Shown: one piece after another, positions 26,180 to 34,168 of the stretch
Layout of the letters: every line of letters begins with the position of its first letter
Position numbering within the stretch: the stretch's first letter is position 1
Origin: Luteitalea sp.
Lineage (GTDB): Bacteria; Acidobacteriota; Vicinamibacteria; Vicinamibacterales; Vicinamibacteraceae
Reading direction: 5' to 3'
NCBI GenBank assembly: GCA_009377495.1
Contig: WHTZ01000016.1
Span: 1 to 64,000, forward strand
Length of the DNA: 64,000 bases
Notes under the pieces: model-generated
What the model was told of the DNA's origin: nothing
Database searches by the model: none
What the model saw: the letters and a program-made list of their open reading frames with translations, nothing else
Translations under genes and position numbers: made by a program

Positions 26180-28588
26180 ATGTTCGCTCACTCGCTCGCG
26201 CAGGACGCGCGCTATGCATGCCGGGGGGCTCGTCGTTCCCCGCTCTTCGCCATCAGCGTCGCCGGCACGATAGGCGTCGGGCTCGGCGTGCTCTGTTCCT
26301 GGTTCACCATCGTCAACGCCTATCTCTTCAAAGCGGTGCGCTTGCCGCAGCCGACCGAGCTGCATGGCCTGAGTTGGGACAGTTCGGCGCAGGAGCGGTA
26401 CAAGCTGACGCTCGCCGAGTTCGAGGCGCTCGCGGCCGATAACCCGGTGTTTGCGCGGCTCGCCGCTGGCAACTCGGTCATCGCGGCGATGCCGAGCGGC
26501 CAATCGATGGCCGGACATCTTGTCACCGGCGAGTATTTCGCCGTCCTTGGCGCTCCCGCCGCGCTCGGCCGCTTGCTGACACCGGCGGACTTCACCTCCT
26601 CTGCGGTGGCCCCGGTTGTCGTTTTGTCCGACGTCGGCTGGCGCCGGTACTTCAACGCCGACCCGTCGATTGTCGGGAAAGAGATCGTGCTGGCAGGCGC
26701 GCGGCTCACGGTGAGTGGTGTCACGCGGCCCGGTGCGACGCTGCCCGGCGACGAAGCGATTGGCTTCTGGGCTCCTTTATCCCTGACGACGACGTTCGGC
26801 TTACCAACCTTGGCGACGAGTCAGGAGCGATCGCTGTTCGTCGTGGGCCGTCGTCGTGCGGCCGCGACGGCGGATCAGGTGCGCGCCTGGTTCGAGACGT
26901 GGGTACGCCAGCGATTCGCGGGCACCGAGCTCGAGCCGGTTCGCACGCGGACTGACTCGCTGGCCACGCGCGTGCCGCTCACCCGCGCCACGCTGACGCT
27001 GTTCATGTTACTCACCGCTGCCTTCGGGCTGGTGCTACTGATCGCCTGCGTAAACGTTGCAAACATGTTGCTGGCGCGTGGCCTCAGCCGGCAACGCGAG
27101 CTCGGCATACGCATCTCGCTCGGCGCCAGCCGCTGGCGCCTGATTCAGCAGCTGTTGATCGAGAGCAGTGTGCTGGCTGTCCCTGCCGCAGGTGTGGCGC
27201 TCCTATGCACGTTCGCCACGGCGTGGGGTTTCCCTCGGCTGGTAACGTCCACCATGCCGGCTGGCGCCGAGGTGCTTAGCCAAATTCTAGCGCCGTATGA
27301 TCCCGACATACGCGTGCTGACGGTTCTCGTTGCCGCGGGATGGCTCGCCGCGCTGCTCGCCGGCCTGAGTCCGGCCATACAGCTCACGCGCACGAGCCTT
27401 GTCGCCGCCATGCGCGGGCAGATCGGATCTGGCGGGCGCGTCTCGCGGTTGCGTAGCGTGTTCGTCACCGTGCAGGTAGCCACCTGCGTGCTCTTCCTGG
27501 TCGCCGCGCTGGCGTTCGTCGCGGAATCGAGACGGATGGGCAGCGCCGAAACCGGTCTCGACTACGAGCGCATCGTAACCGTGCAGGCGCCGACGGCTTT
27601 ACGTCCCGCCATTGCTGCGGAACTTGCTGCGCGGGCCGACGTTGCGGCGGTATCAGCCACTTGGCGACCACCGCTGATTTCCCCGATGTCTCTGCTGCGC
27701 GTCACCGCTGAGGAGGGCGTCACCCAGACCGCTGGCTTCATGGTCGTCTCGCCGGACTACTTCGATGCGCTGGGCGTGAGAGTACTTCGTGGGCGCGAGT
27801 TCACACGCGCGGAGGCCGAGCAGCATGCAGCTCTGATTCTCGTCAGCCACGCGACAGCGCGACTGTTCTGGCCGGGCCGCGATCCGATCGGCCAGAAGCT
27901 CGACATTGCGCCTCCCCTGACCGACCATCAGCGGCAACCGGCGGTGACGCGGGCAACGGTCATTGGCGTCGTCGAAGATGTCGTCAACGGCACACTGCTC
28001 GACGGCGTGGCCCGCACGAGCGTCTACTTCCCAACGACTGCGGCGGATCCCGAAGCGCGATGGCTGCTCGTGCGGACGCGTGGTGACGCCGCTGTTGGCG
28101 ACAACCGCATCGCCAAGGCACTGCGTGACACACATCCGGCAACCGCGCTCGACGTGGCTGCCTTGCGCCAGCATGCCGCCGTTCAGGTGTGGGCGTTTCG
28201 CGCGTTCTCGACCGCCTCGAGCCTACCAGCGGCGATCGGGCTACTGCTGGCGTTTGTCGGCGTCTACGGTGTCGTGGCGTTCGTGATGACGCAGCGCACA
28301 CGCGAGTTCGGCATTCGCATGGCTCTCGGGGCGACGTCCGGGCGCATCGTGCGAAACGTAGTCGGCAGTGCGATCCGTACGGCGACGCTGGCCGCCGTCT
28401 TGGGGCTGCTTGGCACCGCAGGCATCATGCGCGGCGTTGCCGCTATTTCTAACCTCAGGCCCGTCATCAGCCCTTCGATCTACATCGCTGGCGTCGTCAT
28501 CGTCGTGGTCGCTGCAGCCCTCGCATCGCTGATTCCGGCGATGCGCGTCACAAACCTCGATCCATCGTCGACGCTGCGAGCCGACTAG
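26180..28588 (+). CDS. ADOP/MacB-like permease (FtsX-type, duplicated)
   Basis: ATG 26180, preceded by GGGAGG, gives 802 aa; an in-frame TTG at 26138 is less likely. The protein repeats the two-half permease plan: RRSPLFAISVAGTIGVGLGVLCSWFTIVNAYLF at the start, LLIACVNVANMLLARGLSRQRELGIRISLGASR at the end of the first membrane block, then LLLAFVGVYGVVAFVMTQRTREFGIRMALGATSGRI and SLIPAMRVTNLDPSSTLRAD at the C-terminus. The N-terminus lacks the ELDEELR-type cytosolic segment. It is more diverged from the other two copies than they are from each other. No PadR or ATPase gene is adjacent, and the function is unknown. Confidence 0.88.
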   Translation: MFAHSLAQDARYACRGARRSPLFAISVAGTIGVGLGVLCSWFTIVNAYLFKAVRLPQPTELHGLSWDSSAQERYKLTLAEFEALAADNPVFARLAAGNSVIAAMPSGQSMAGHLVTGEYFAVLGAPAALGRLLTPADFTSSAVAPVVVLSDVGWRRYFNADPSIVGKEIVLAGARLTVSGVTRPGATLPGDEAIGFWAPLSLTTTFGLPTLATSQERSLFVVGRRRAAATADQVRAWFETWVRQRFAGTELEPVRTRTDSLATRVPLTRATLTLFMLLTAAFGLVLLIACVNVANMLLARGLSRQRELGIRISLGASRWRLIQQLLIESSVLAVPAAGVALLCTFATAWGFPRLVTSTMPAGAEVLSQILAPYDPDIRVLTVLVAAGWLAALLAGLSPAIQLTRTSLVAAMRGQIGSGGRVSRLRSVFVTVQVATCVLFLVAALAFVAESRRMGSAETGLDYERIVTVQAPTALRPAIAAELAARADVAAVSATWRPPLISPMSLLRVTAEEGVTQTAGFMVVSPDYFDALGVRVLRGREFTRAEAEQHAALILVSHATARLFWPGRDPIGQKLDIAPPLTDHQRQPAVTRATVIGVVEDVVNGTLLDGVARTSVYFPTTAADPEARWLLVRTRGDAAVGDNRIAKALRDTHPATALDVAALRQHAAVQVWAFRAFSTASSLPAAIGLLLAFVGVYGVVAFVMTQRTREFGIRMALGATSGRIVRNVVGSAIRTATLAAVLGLLGTAGIMRGVAAISNLRPVISPSIYIAGVVIVVVAAALASLIPAMRVTNLDPSSTLRAD

Positions 28589-28671
28589 CCGGAGCGCTCG
28601 TTCATGCCGCCGCAGGTAGGCATCGTAGCAGCCGGCCCTGTTCGAACGCTCGACAGACGCCAGCCTATTGT

Positions 28672-28814
28672 GTCCGAGATGTGTATCTGAAGTTCGGGCA
28701 ACGGTCGCGCGGATTCAAGCGACAAGTGACTGCAGCGCAGACGGTTGGCTGCGGTTCACTCTCGCGCCGCCACCGCCAGCCAGTTGCGAATTCCGTCCCG
28801 AACACCCAGCCAGC
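28672..28814. repeat. Intergenic palindrome-plus-box element, copy 1
   Basis: A 28-bp imperfect palindrome of the form GTCCGA-N16-TCGGGC (28672-28699) is followed 76 bp later by the conserved box CCAGCCAGTTGCGAATTCCG and onwards (28776-28814). The same two parts with similar spacing recur at 35062-35205 and 38675-38824. The element lies 83 bp past the ADOP stop. The box translated on the minus strand reads LGTRDGIRNWL-like, similar in style to the recombinase att tails. Confidence 0.7.
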
Positions 28815-28906
28815 CCATCCGCAAGGCACACGCGTCCCTACTTTAATAGACGCACGTTCAAGTCGAAACCTGACTAGGGTAGGGGCTCGCCATCCGTAAG
28901 CGCTGT

Positions 28907-29340
28907 TTAGCCGGCATCGACGCGCAGGCCGGCGCTTGCGAGGCGGTGACGGTCAGCAGCTGCCTGGAGCATCCAGGCACCGGCGAGCAACGCCGCGCCA
29001 CGCCATGGTGCAGATGCGGATTGCATGGAAGATTCGCCATCGGCTGGCGGAGAGCACCGGCGCCGCACAGGCCAATCGCCACCAGCTGCGCGCCCTCCAC
29101 TCCGATGTTGAACCCGCCAACAGCGAGCGCGCACACCCAGGGCGTGAGCGTGAGTTCCTTGAGGCTTTCCGAGAAGGCCAGGCCGTGCACCGTTCCGAAC
29201 GCCGCGCCGACGAGCCATTCACGTCCAGCGAACAGCGGCCGGATCGGATGAATGGCGGCAATTGCGATCGACCCGGCAATAAGGATTCCGATCGCTGCGC
29301 GCGGGACGGATACGAACTCGTAGGGCTGCACCGCGAACGA
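28907..29340 (-). pseudogene. HupE/UreJ_2 family membrane protein, truncated and frameshifted
   Basis: The minus strand reads AIAAIHPIRPLFAGREWLVG, then AAFGTVHGLAFSESLKELTL and LAVGGFNIGVEGAQLVAIGL, the conserved membrane helices of HupE/UreJ-type metal or small-molecule transporters. After GALR the frame shifts. A second frame supplies a plausible C-terminus (WRGAALLAGAWMLQAAADRH) ending at a stop near 28907. The N-terminal half is missing upstream of about 29340. It is a remnant beside the ImmA operon. Confidence 0.65.
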
Positions 29341-29399
29341 CCAACATGTGCGACCGGACGAACGACGAGCTGACGCTCGATGAGATCGAACGGACCGCT

Positions 29400-30218
29400 C
29401 TAGTCGTTACGCCAGTCAGATCGTCGGTACGCTCGTCTCTCGTCCCGTTCAACTATCGCCTCAAGAGGCTCTTCGTCTGTCCACCACAGGATCGACAACA
29501 CCAGGTCGTCGGTGACCCGGCGCGAATCCTCGTGGATGCTGTGCCGCTCGTCCGCGCCGCTGAACCACTCGTCGACGTACACGTCACCGGACCCAGCGTC
29601 CCCTTGCCCCTTCGCGAGGTCGTGAGCAAAGGTTTTTCTACCAGGCAAGCGGGGCCAGAGCGATTCGGGCACATCGGGGCCTCGACGGAACCATCTGATG
29701 CGCGTCGCGTCCGAGGCGACAACTGCGGCGGGAAACGATCCGAGCTGAATGAGACGGATCGCAGTCGATGTGAGGCTCGTGGTGAACACATCTGCCAGTT
29801 CTGAGGCAGTTGCGAGCGTCATCGACTTGCCCTCGCTGCGCGGCGAGAACATGAATCTCGGCATGAGCAGGTCCGCTGCGTAGTCGTTTGCCCGTGATTC
29901 CCTGTTCGTCCCGCCCGATTCGTCGAATGCTCGGTGAGGGTTACACAACAGAGCCACCTCGCCGGCATCTCGGAGCCAATGCGCGAGTTCATGAGCCGCA
30001 GAGAATCGCTCTCTGCCTCTGCTGCTACTGTGATTGACCGTGATGATCGCCCTCTCGTCCGCACCGACGATTCGAGCTTCCGAACCGGACAGAGTTCCGT
30101 ATGTGACGGTTGCGTCGCAATGCTGAGCGATCGCCTCGATATCGATCTCGCTTGGCTCGGTGATACCGAGCTCCTTGAGCAAGTCGACGGCGGACCGATA
30201 TCGAGCCGGTTGAGTCAT
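29400..30218 (-). CDS. ImmA/IrrE family metallopeptidase (CapP-like candidate)
   Basis: The 272-aa protein has the zinc motif FSAAHELAHWLRDAGE (about residue 75) and the conserved helix ESRANDYAADLLMPRFMF supplying a further ligand. These are followed by a helical part and an acidic C-terminal half (WTDEEPLEAIVERDE). The family cleaves repressor proteins after DNA damage or phage signals. In described CBASS systems CapP, an ImmA-like peptidase, cleaves the repressor CapH. Here it is the last gene of a three-gene operon, overlapping the 143-aa gene by 4 bp, and the operon is divergent from a CBASS locus. There is no HTH domain in the protein itself. The link to CBASS is inference from position. 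Confidence 0.85.
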   Translation of the reverse strand: MTQPARYRSAVDLLKELGITEPSEIDIEAIAQHCDATVTYGTLSGSEARIVGADERAIITVNHSSSRGRERFSAAHELAHWLRDAGEVALLCNPHRAFDESGGTNRESRANDYAADLLMPRFMFSPRSEGKSMTLATASELADVFTTSLTSTAIRLIQLGSFPAAVVASDATRIRWFRRGPDVPESLWPRLPGRKTFAHDLAKGQGDAGSGDVYVDEWFSGADERHSIHEDSRRVTDDLVLSILWWTDEEPLEAIVERDERRAYRRSDWRND

Positions 30219-30646
30219 TTCTCAGAGCCCGGCTTCTTGTCCAAAAGGCCTAGGGCCCCAAACTGCTGGAGCCAACTCTCGACATCTTCATCGGTGAGCT
30301 CCTTGAATTCTCGATGCTGCGCGATCAGCATCCGCCCTGCTTGCTGATGCTGCGCGATCACTGCGTCGAGCAGCGCTCGGCGCTCTTCTGGACTGGCCGG
30401 TAACTGAAACTGCTGTGCGCTGATCGTCGCCGTCCTCTCCTCGTGCTTCTTCCGAGCAGCCACGAGCGCCCGCTGCTGAAACGTCTTAAACGTGTTCGCC
30501 AGGAGCTGCCGCATCCGGTCGGCGTCGGCGTCCATGGACATCCCGCCCTCTCGGTACTCCTCTTCAAGCTCAGCATCGTCGGCTTGCAGGATGCTCTCGC
30601 TCATCTCCTCGTAGAAAGCCCGGAGCGCTTCGTCTTTCTTGCTCAT
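30215..30646 (-). CDS. Unknown 143-aa helical protein between sigma factor and ImmA peptidase
   Basis: I do not recognise the family. The protein is charged and mostly helical. It has an acidic N-terminus (SILQADDAELEEEYREGG), a middle with MDADADRMRQLLANTFKTFQ and Lys/Arg-rich RKKHEERTA, and a C-terminal part ELTDEDVESWLQQFGALGLL. It has no signal peptide or membrane helix and no evident HTH. It overlaps both neighbours by 4 bp (ATGA), so the three proteins are made in step. Size, charge and place suggest an anti-sigma factor or adaptor that the ImmA peptidase could cleave; this is inference only. Confidence 0.75.
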   Translation of the reverse strand: MSKKDEALRAFYEEMSESILQADDAELEEEYREGGMSMDADADRMRQLLANTFKTFQQRALVAARKKHEERTATISAQQFQLPASPEERRALLDAVIAQHQQAGRMLIAQHREFKELTDEDVESWLQQFGALGLLDKKPGSEK

Positions 30647-31236
30647 GACTGGCCCTCCAACAATCGCTTCACGGCCCGACGAATGCGCTTCACCGTCGTC
30701 TCGTACTCCCTCTGGGAGAGCCCCAGACTTTCGCGGATCTCGCTCGGGTCTTTGCCGTCTAGCCTGGCTTCGAGCACTAACGCCGCCTCTGGATCGTCCG
30801 CGAATCGTTCCTTGATCAGTTTCTCGAGATCCGCGCTGTCACCACCGGGCGGTGCCTCGAACTCTTCGAAGGGATCGGCCTCCGGATCCTCTCGATCGAC
30901 GATCGACTTCAGATCGTCAAAGGCGTCCTTCGCTGCCTTCGTCCGCATGTTGTACGTCTGACTACGAATCGCGCCGATGAGCGCTACGAAGAACGCCGCC
31001 TTGGTAGGGTACCAGGTGCGCGTCCCGTCGAGGATCGCGAGGAACGCGTCCGTTACCAGCTCGTCGGGATCACGTGCTTGTCGGCGCCGGCCGAGAGCTT
31101 GAAACCGCCATCGCGCGAAGCTGGCGAGACGCGCCAGCTCCGTCTTCGTCACGGCGAGATACGCCTCACGAATCTGATCTGGGGTCGCTGCGATCGCTTC
31201 CGGCTCGGGCGGCGACCTCCGTTTGGCGTTGCTCAT
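30643..31236 (-). CDS. RNA polymerase sigma factor-like protein (ECF-like)
   Basis: Start at ATG 31236 (MSNAKRRSPPEPE) gives 197 aa. A longer frame to 31341 would run through the upstream repeat unit. The segment RDPDELVTDAFLAILDGTRTWYPTKAAFFVALIGAIRSQTYN resembles sigma region 2. The C-terminal ALVLEARLDGKDPSEIRESLGLSQREYETTVKRIRRAVKRLLEG resembles the region 4 helix-turn-helix. The linker is acidic (DREDPEADPFEEFEAPPG). It is the first gene of the operon with the 143-aa protein and the ImmA peptidase, and it faces away from the CBASS operon. It probably directs transcription of its own operon or of the defence genes. Confidence 0.75.
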   Translation of the reverse strand: MSNAKRRSPPEPEAIAATPDQIREAYLAVTKTELARLASFARWRFQALGRRRQARDPDELVTDAFLAILDGTRTWYPTKAAFFVALIGAIRSQTYNMRTKAAKDAFDDLKSIVDREDPEADPFEEFEAPPGGDSADLEKLIKERFADDPEAALVLEARLDGKDPSEIRESLGLSQREYETTVKRIRRAVKRLLEGQS

Positions 31237-31291
31237 TCTGTTGCTTTCACCTCGCACCGCCTTCTTCTTGAGTGCCGTGGACACGGCGACA

Positions 31292-31474
31292 CCGGACATC
31301 TCGCGAAAAATCTCGATCCGCATGTCCGGCGCGGCGTCCACCCCGGCACTTAGTAGCTAGGGAGTACACCGGCACGCTCTCCCAGTGCTCCCAGGAACCT
31401 GGTGCCGGACAACGCGCCCAAAACTTTTTCGAGGGGCATGTCCGGCAACCGGCGGTTCTCAGCACTTAGTAGCT
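31292..31474. repeat. Two tandem about 70-bp units in the divergent sigma/CBASS intergenic region
   Basis: Each unit has an inverted pair CCGGACA...TGTCCGG (31292-31298/31323-31329; 31405-31411/31439-31445). Exactly 16 bp further on is the 13-bp direct repeat GCACTTAGTAGCT (31346-31358; 31462-31474). Between the arms the units share CGCG, an A-rich tract, TCGA and GCATG. The left unit is 56 bp upstream of the sigma-factor start. They may be operators for a regulator controlling both directions, or small structured RNAs. Confidence 0.7.
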
Positions 31475-31784
31475 GTGGGCGCATTCCGCGCCCCCGCGCT
31501 CAGGAGACGTCGAACCCGAGCTCGACGAGCCTCGATATCGGGGCATTCGCCGGCTCGAGTGTAAGCCACGAGCGACATCCGCATCGACAACAAGCCGTAT
31601 GTCGTTGAGAAGTCGGTAATTACGGCCCGCGATCTGCTGTGCTCGTCTAGAAGCCCATCCCGGGGCTTACGGGGCTCGCACTCGCGGTGCCAGGGGAGTG
31701 TTGGATCATGGATCAACGACTCACAATCTCTTTCTGCGCTAGCGTCGGCGGTGTGCGCTCGGTCGCGGGGGAACCGCAGGCGCG

Positions 31785-32984
31785 ATGACGACGCAGGGCG
31801 CTCGCCAAGTCGCGTCGATGGCGCCCGAACGCCCGACGAAGGTAAAGTCGCGGGACATCAGCCGCTCCGTCGAGGCGATGCTGTGGGGCAGGGCCGCGGG
31901 ACGATGTCAGTTCGACGGCTGCAATCGCCCACTCTGGAAGTCTCCGGTCACGCAGGAGCGCGTCAACCTCGCCGAGAAGGCGCACATCTACTCGTTCAGC
32001 GCCGACGGTCCGCGCGGCAATCGTGGTATCGACGCGAAGCGACTGAACGCGCTTGAGAACCTGATTCTCGTCTGCGACATCTGCCACAAGACGATCGACA
32101 AGAACTGGAACAGCGGCCGCTATACCGTTGCGCAGCTGCAGCAGTGGAAGGCTGCCCACGAGGGGCGCGTTGCCCGTGTCACCGGCATCGGGCCTGAGAA
32201 GAGCAGCCACATCCTTCTCTTTGGCTCGAACATCGGCGACCACCACGGGCCGCTCCACTACACCCAGGCGGTGGATGCCGTCTTCCCGCACTGGTATCCC
32301 GCAGAAGACCGCGCGATTGAACTCGGCGTACGGAACAGCGTGCTCTCGGAAGCCAAGAAGGCGTTGTTCTGGGACCCGGCGCACGAGAACCTGGAAACCG
32401 ACTACGAGCACGTCCGCCGGCGCATCAGGAGCGGCGAGATCAAGCACCTCTCTGTCTTTGCGCTAGCGGCGCAGCCGCTGCTCATCAGGCTCGGCGCGCT
32501 GCTCGGCGACATCGTGCGCGCCGATGTCTACCAGCTCCACCGCGAACCGGCTCCGTCGTGGAGATGGCCGGCGCAGGCACCTGCGGCACCTGAGGTCGAG
32601 ATCCGGCGGCCGTCGTCGACGAACGGGCCGCCCGCGCTCGTGCTTGCGTTCAGCGCACCGGTCACGGCCGATCGGATCACCTCGGTTCTCGATCCGAACG
32701 CCGCGATCTGGACGCTGACGGTGCCGTCTCCGCACAAGGAGATCGTGAAGTCGCCGGCGCAGCTTTCCGAGATGCGCGGGCTCTTCAGCCGAATGTTTGA
32801 CGAGATCAAGGCAGTGCACGGTCAGGACACGCTGCTCCATGTGTTCCCGGTCATGCCCGTGTCCCTTGCGGTCGAACTTGGGCGCGCGCGGTCGCCCAAA
32901 GCCGAAATGCCGTGGCGCATCTACGACCAGGTCGGTGCGCTCGGCGGGTTTGTGCCCGCGCTTGAGATCGATCCGAAGGAGTAA
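31785..32984 (+). CDS. cap5: CBASS effector: HNH nuclease-SAVED domain protein (Cap5-like)
   Basis: The 399-aa protein has an N-terminal HNH nuclease: GRCQFDGCNRPLW, NLAEKAHIYSFSADGPRGN and LILVCDICHKTID, with zinc-binding Cys and catalytic His. A C-terminal SAVED sensor domain follows, ending in LLHVFPVMPVSLAVELGRAR and AEMPWRIYDQVGALGGFVPALEI. Cap5 proteins bind a cyclic dinucleotide made by the partner CD-NTase and then degrade DNA, killing the infected cell. It is the first gene of the CBASS operon, 5 bp before the CD-NTase. ATG 31785 is taken as start; ATG 31818 is also possible because no clear ribosome-binding site precedes either. Confidence 0.9.
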   Translation: MTTQGARQVASMAPERPTKVKSRDISRSVEAMLWGRAAGRCQFDGCNRPLWKSPVTQERVNLAEKAHIYSFSADGPRGNRGIDAKRLNALENLILVCDICHKTIDKNWNSGRYTVAQLQQWKAAHEGRVARVTGIGPEKSSHILLFGSNIGDHHGPLHYTQAVDAVFPHWYPAEDRAIELGVRNSVLSEAKKALFWDPAHENLETDYEHVRRRIRSGEIKHLSVFALAAQPLLIRLGALLGDIVRADVYQLHREPAPSWRWPAQAPAAPEVEIRRPSSTNGPPALVLAFSAPVTADRITSVLDPNAAIWTLTVPSPHKEIVKSPAQLSEMRGLFSRMFDEIKAVHGQDTLLHVFPVMPVSLAVELGRARSPKAEMPWRIYDQVGALGGFVPALEIDPKE

Positions 32985-32989
32985 CGACT

Positions 32990-34168
32990 ATGCTGACTGA
33001 CACCGGAATCGGCCGACAGTTCTTCGAGCTGCTCGTCGAGAGCCTCGACATCCCACCATCACTCTACGAGCGCGCAGTGAGCCGCCACCGTTCGCTCGGC
33101 GAATGGCTGTGCCGCGACGGTTCGCGCCTTCGCGAGTTCAGTCCCCACGTGTCACCGCAGGGCTCGTTCCGGCTCGGCACCGTCGTCAGGCCGCTCGCCG
33201 CGGACGCGGTCTACGACCTCGACAACGTCACGACCCTGATGCTGTCCAAAGCGACGATCACGCAAAAGCGCCTCAAGGAGCTCTACGGGCTGGAGATCCA
33301 GGACTACGCGACCGCGCACGGCATGCTCGCACCGCCGGAGGAGAAGAAGCGGTGCTGGCGGCTGCCGTACGCCGACGAGGTGAACTTCCATCTCGATTCG
33401 TTGCCGTCGCTGGCGGAGGAGGAGAGCTTCGTCCGCACACTGCGCATGCGCGATGTCCCTGAGGAGTGGGCCAGGCGCGCCATCGCGATCACGGACAAGC
33501 GGCATCCGGCCTACGCGAAGTCGACGACGCTCTGGCTGACGAGCAACCCGCGCGGCTTCGCCCGGTGGCTCGAGTCACGGATGGGCACCTTCGCGGACGT
33601 GCGGCGGCGCGAGCTGGTTCAGCGCCGGCTGTACGCCGCAGTCGAAGACGTTCCGACCTATGAATTGAAGACGCCGCTGCAGCGCGCCATCCAGTTGCTG
33701 AAGCGCCACCGCGACGTGATGTTCGTGGACAACCCGGACGTGGCGCCGCTCTCTATGGTTCTGACGAACCTCGCCGGGCACGCGTATGACGGCGAAGCGG
33801 ATGTTTACGACGCCGTGCGCGGCATTCTGGCACGAATGCTGAGGTACCTGCGTGCGGAGCGGCCCCGCGTTCCCAACCCGACGCATCCGGATGAAGACTA
33901 CGCCGACAAGTGGTCGAAGGACCCACGGCTCGAGCTGAGTTTCCTGCAGTGGCACAGCCAGGCGTCCCGGGATTTCGAGACATTGCCGGCGTTGAGGGAC
34001 CCGGTCGCGCTCAGGGCCGCGACGAAGCGCTCGTTCCAGGTTGACCTGCGGGACGATCATCTCAGGAGCCTGGGGCTCGCATCGGCCGCGCCGGCCATCA
34101 TCGTCACGTCTCCGGCACCGAGGGTTCAGATCTCCTCGCCGTCGCGCCCGTGGGGAAGCCTTGACTGA
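32990..34168 (+). CDS. CD-NTase (cGAS/DncV-like nucleotidyltransferase) of CBASS
   Basis: This 392-aa protein has the catalytic signature SPQGSFRLGTVVRPL (Gly58-Ser59) with YDLDNV (Asp76, Asp78). A third acidic residue is in EVNFHLDSLPS (about Asp136). The helical C-terminal half includes LQRAIQLLKRHRDVMF, typical of the nucleotidyltransferase fold. It should make a cyclic oligonucleotide on phage infection that activates the HNH-SAVED effector. Pairing with Cap5 and an E2 fits the CdnG-type short type II systems; the exact clade and product are inference. The C-terminus (APRVQISSPSRPWGSLD) is a flexible tail of the sort conjugated by E2-type ancillary enzymes. The E2 gene overlaps it by 8 bp. 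Confidence 0.92.
   Translation: MLTDTGIGRQFFELLVESLDIPPSLYERAVSRHRSLGEWLCRDGSRLREFSPHVSPQGSFRLGTVVRPLAADAVYDLDNVTTLMLSKATITQKRLKELYGLEIQDYATAHGMLAPPEEKKRCWRLPYADEVNFHLDSLPSLAEEESFVRTLRMRDVPEEWARRAIAITDKRHPAYAKSTTLWLTSNPRGFARWLESRMGTFADVRRRELVQRRLYAAVEDVPTYELKTPLQRAIQLLKRHRDVMFVDNPDVAPLSMVLTNLAGHAYDGEADVYDAVRGILARMLRYLRAERPRVPNPTHPDEDYADKWSKDPRLELSFLQWHSQASRDFETLPALRDPVALRAATKRSFQVDLRDDHLRSLGLASAAPAIIVTSPAPRVQISSPSRPWGSLD

Noticed and set aside
29346-29804. Plus-strand 152-codon frame inside the ImmA gene
   Set aside because: It is a shadow of the minus-strand peptidase and carries no motif.
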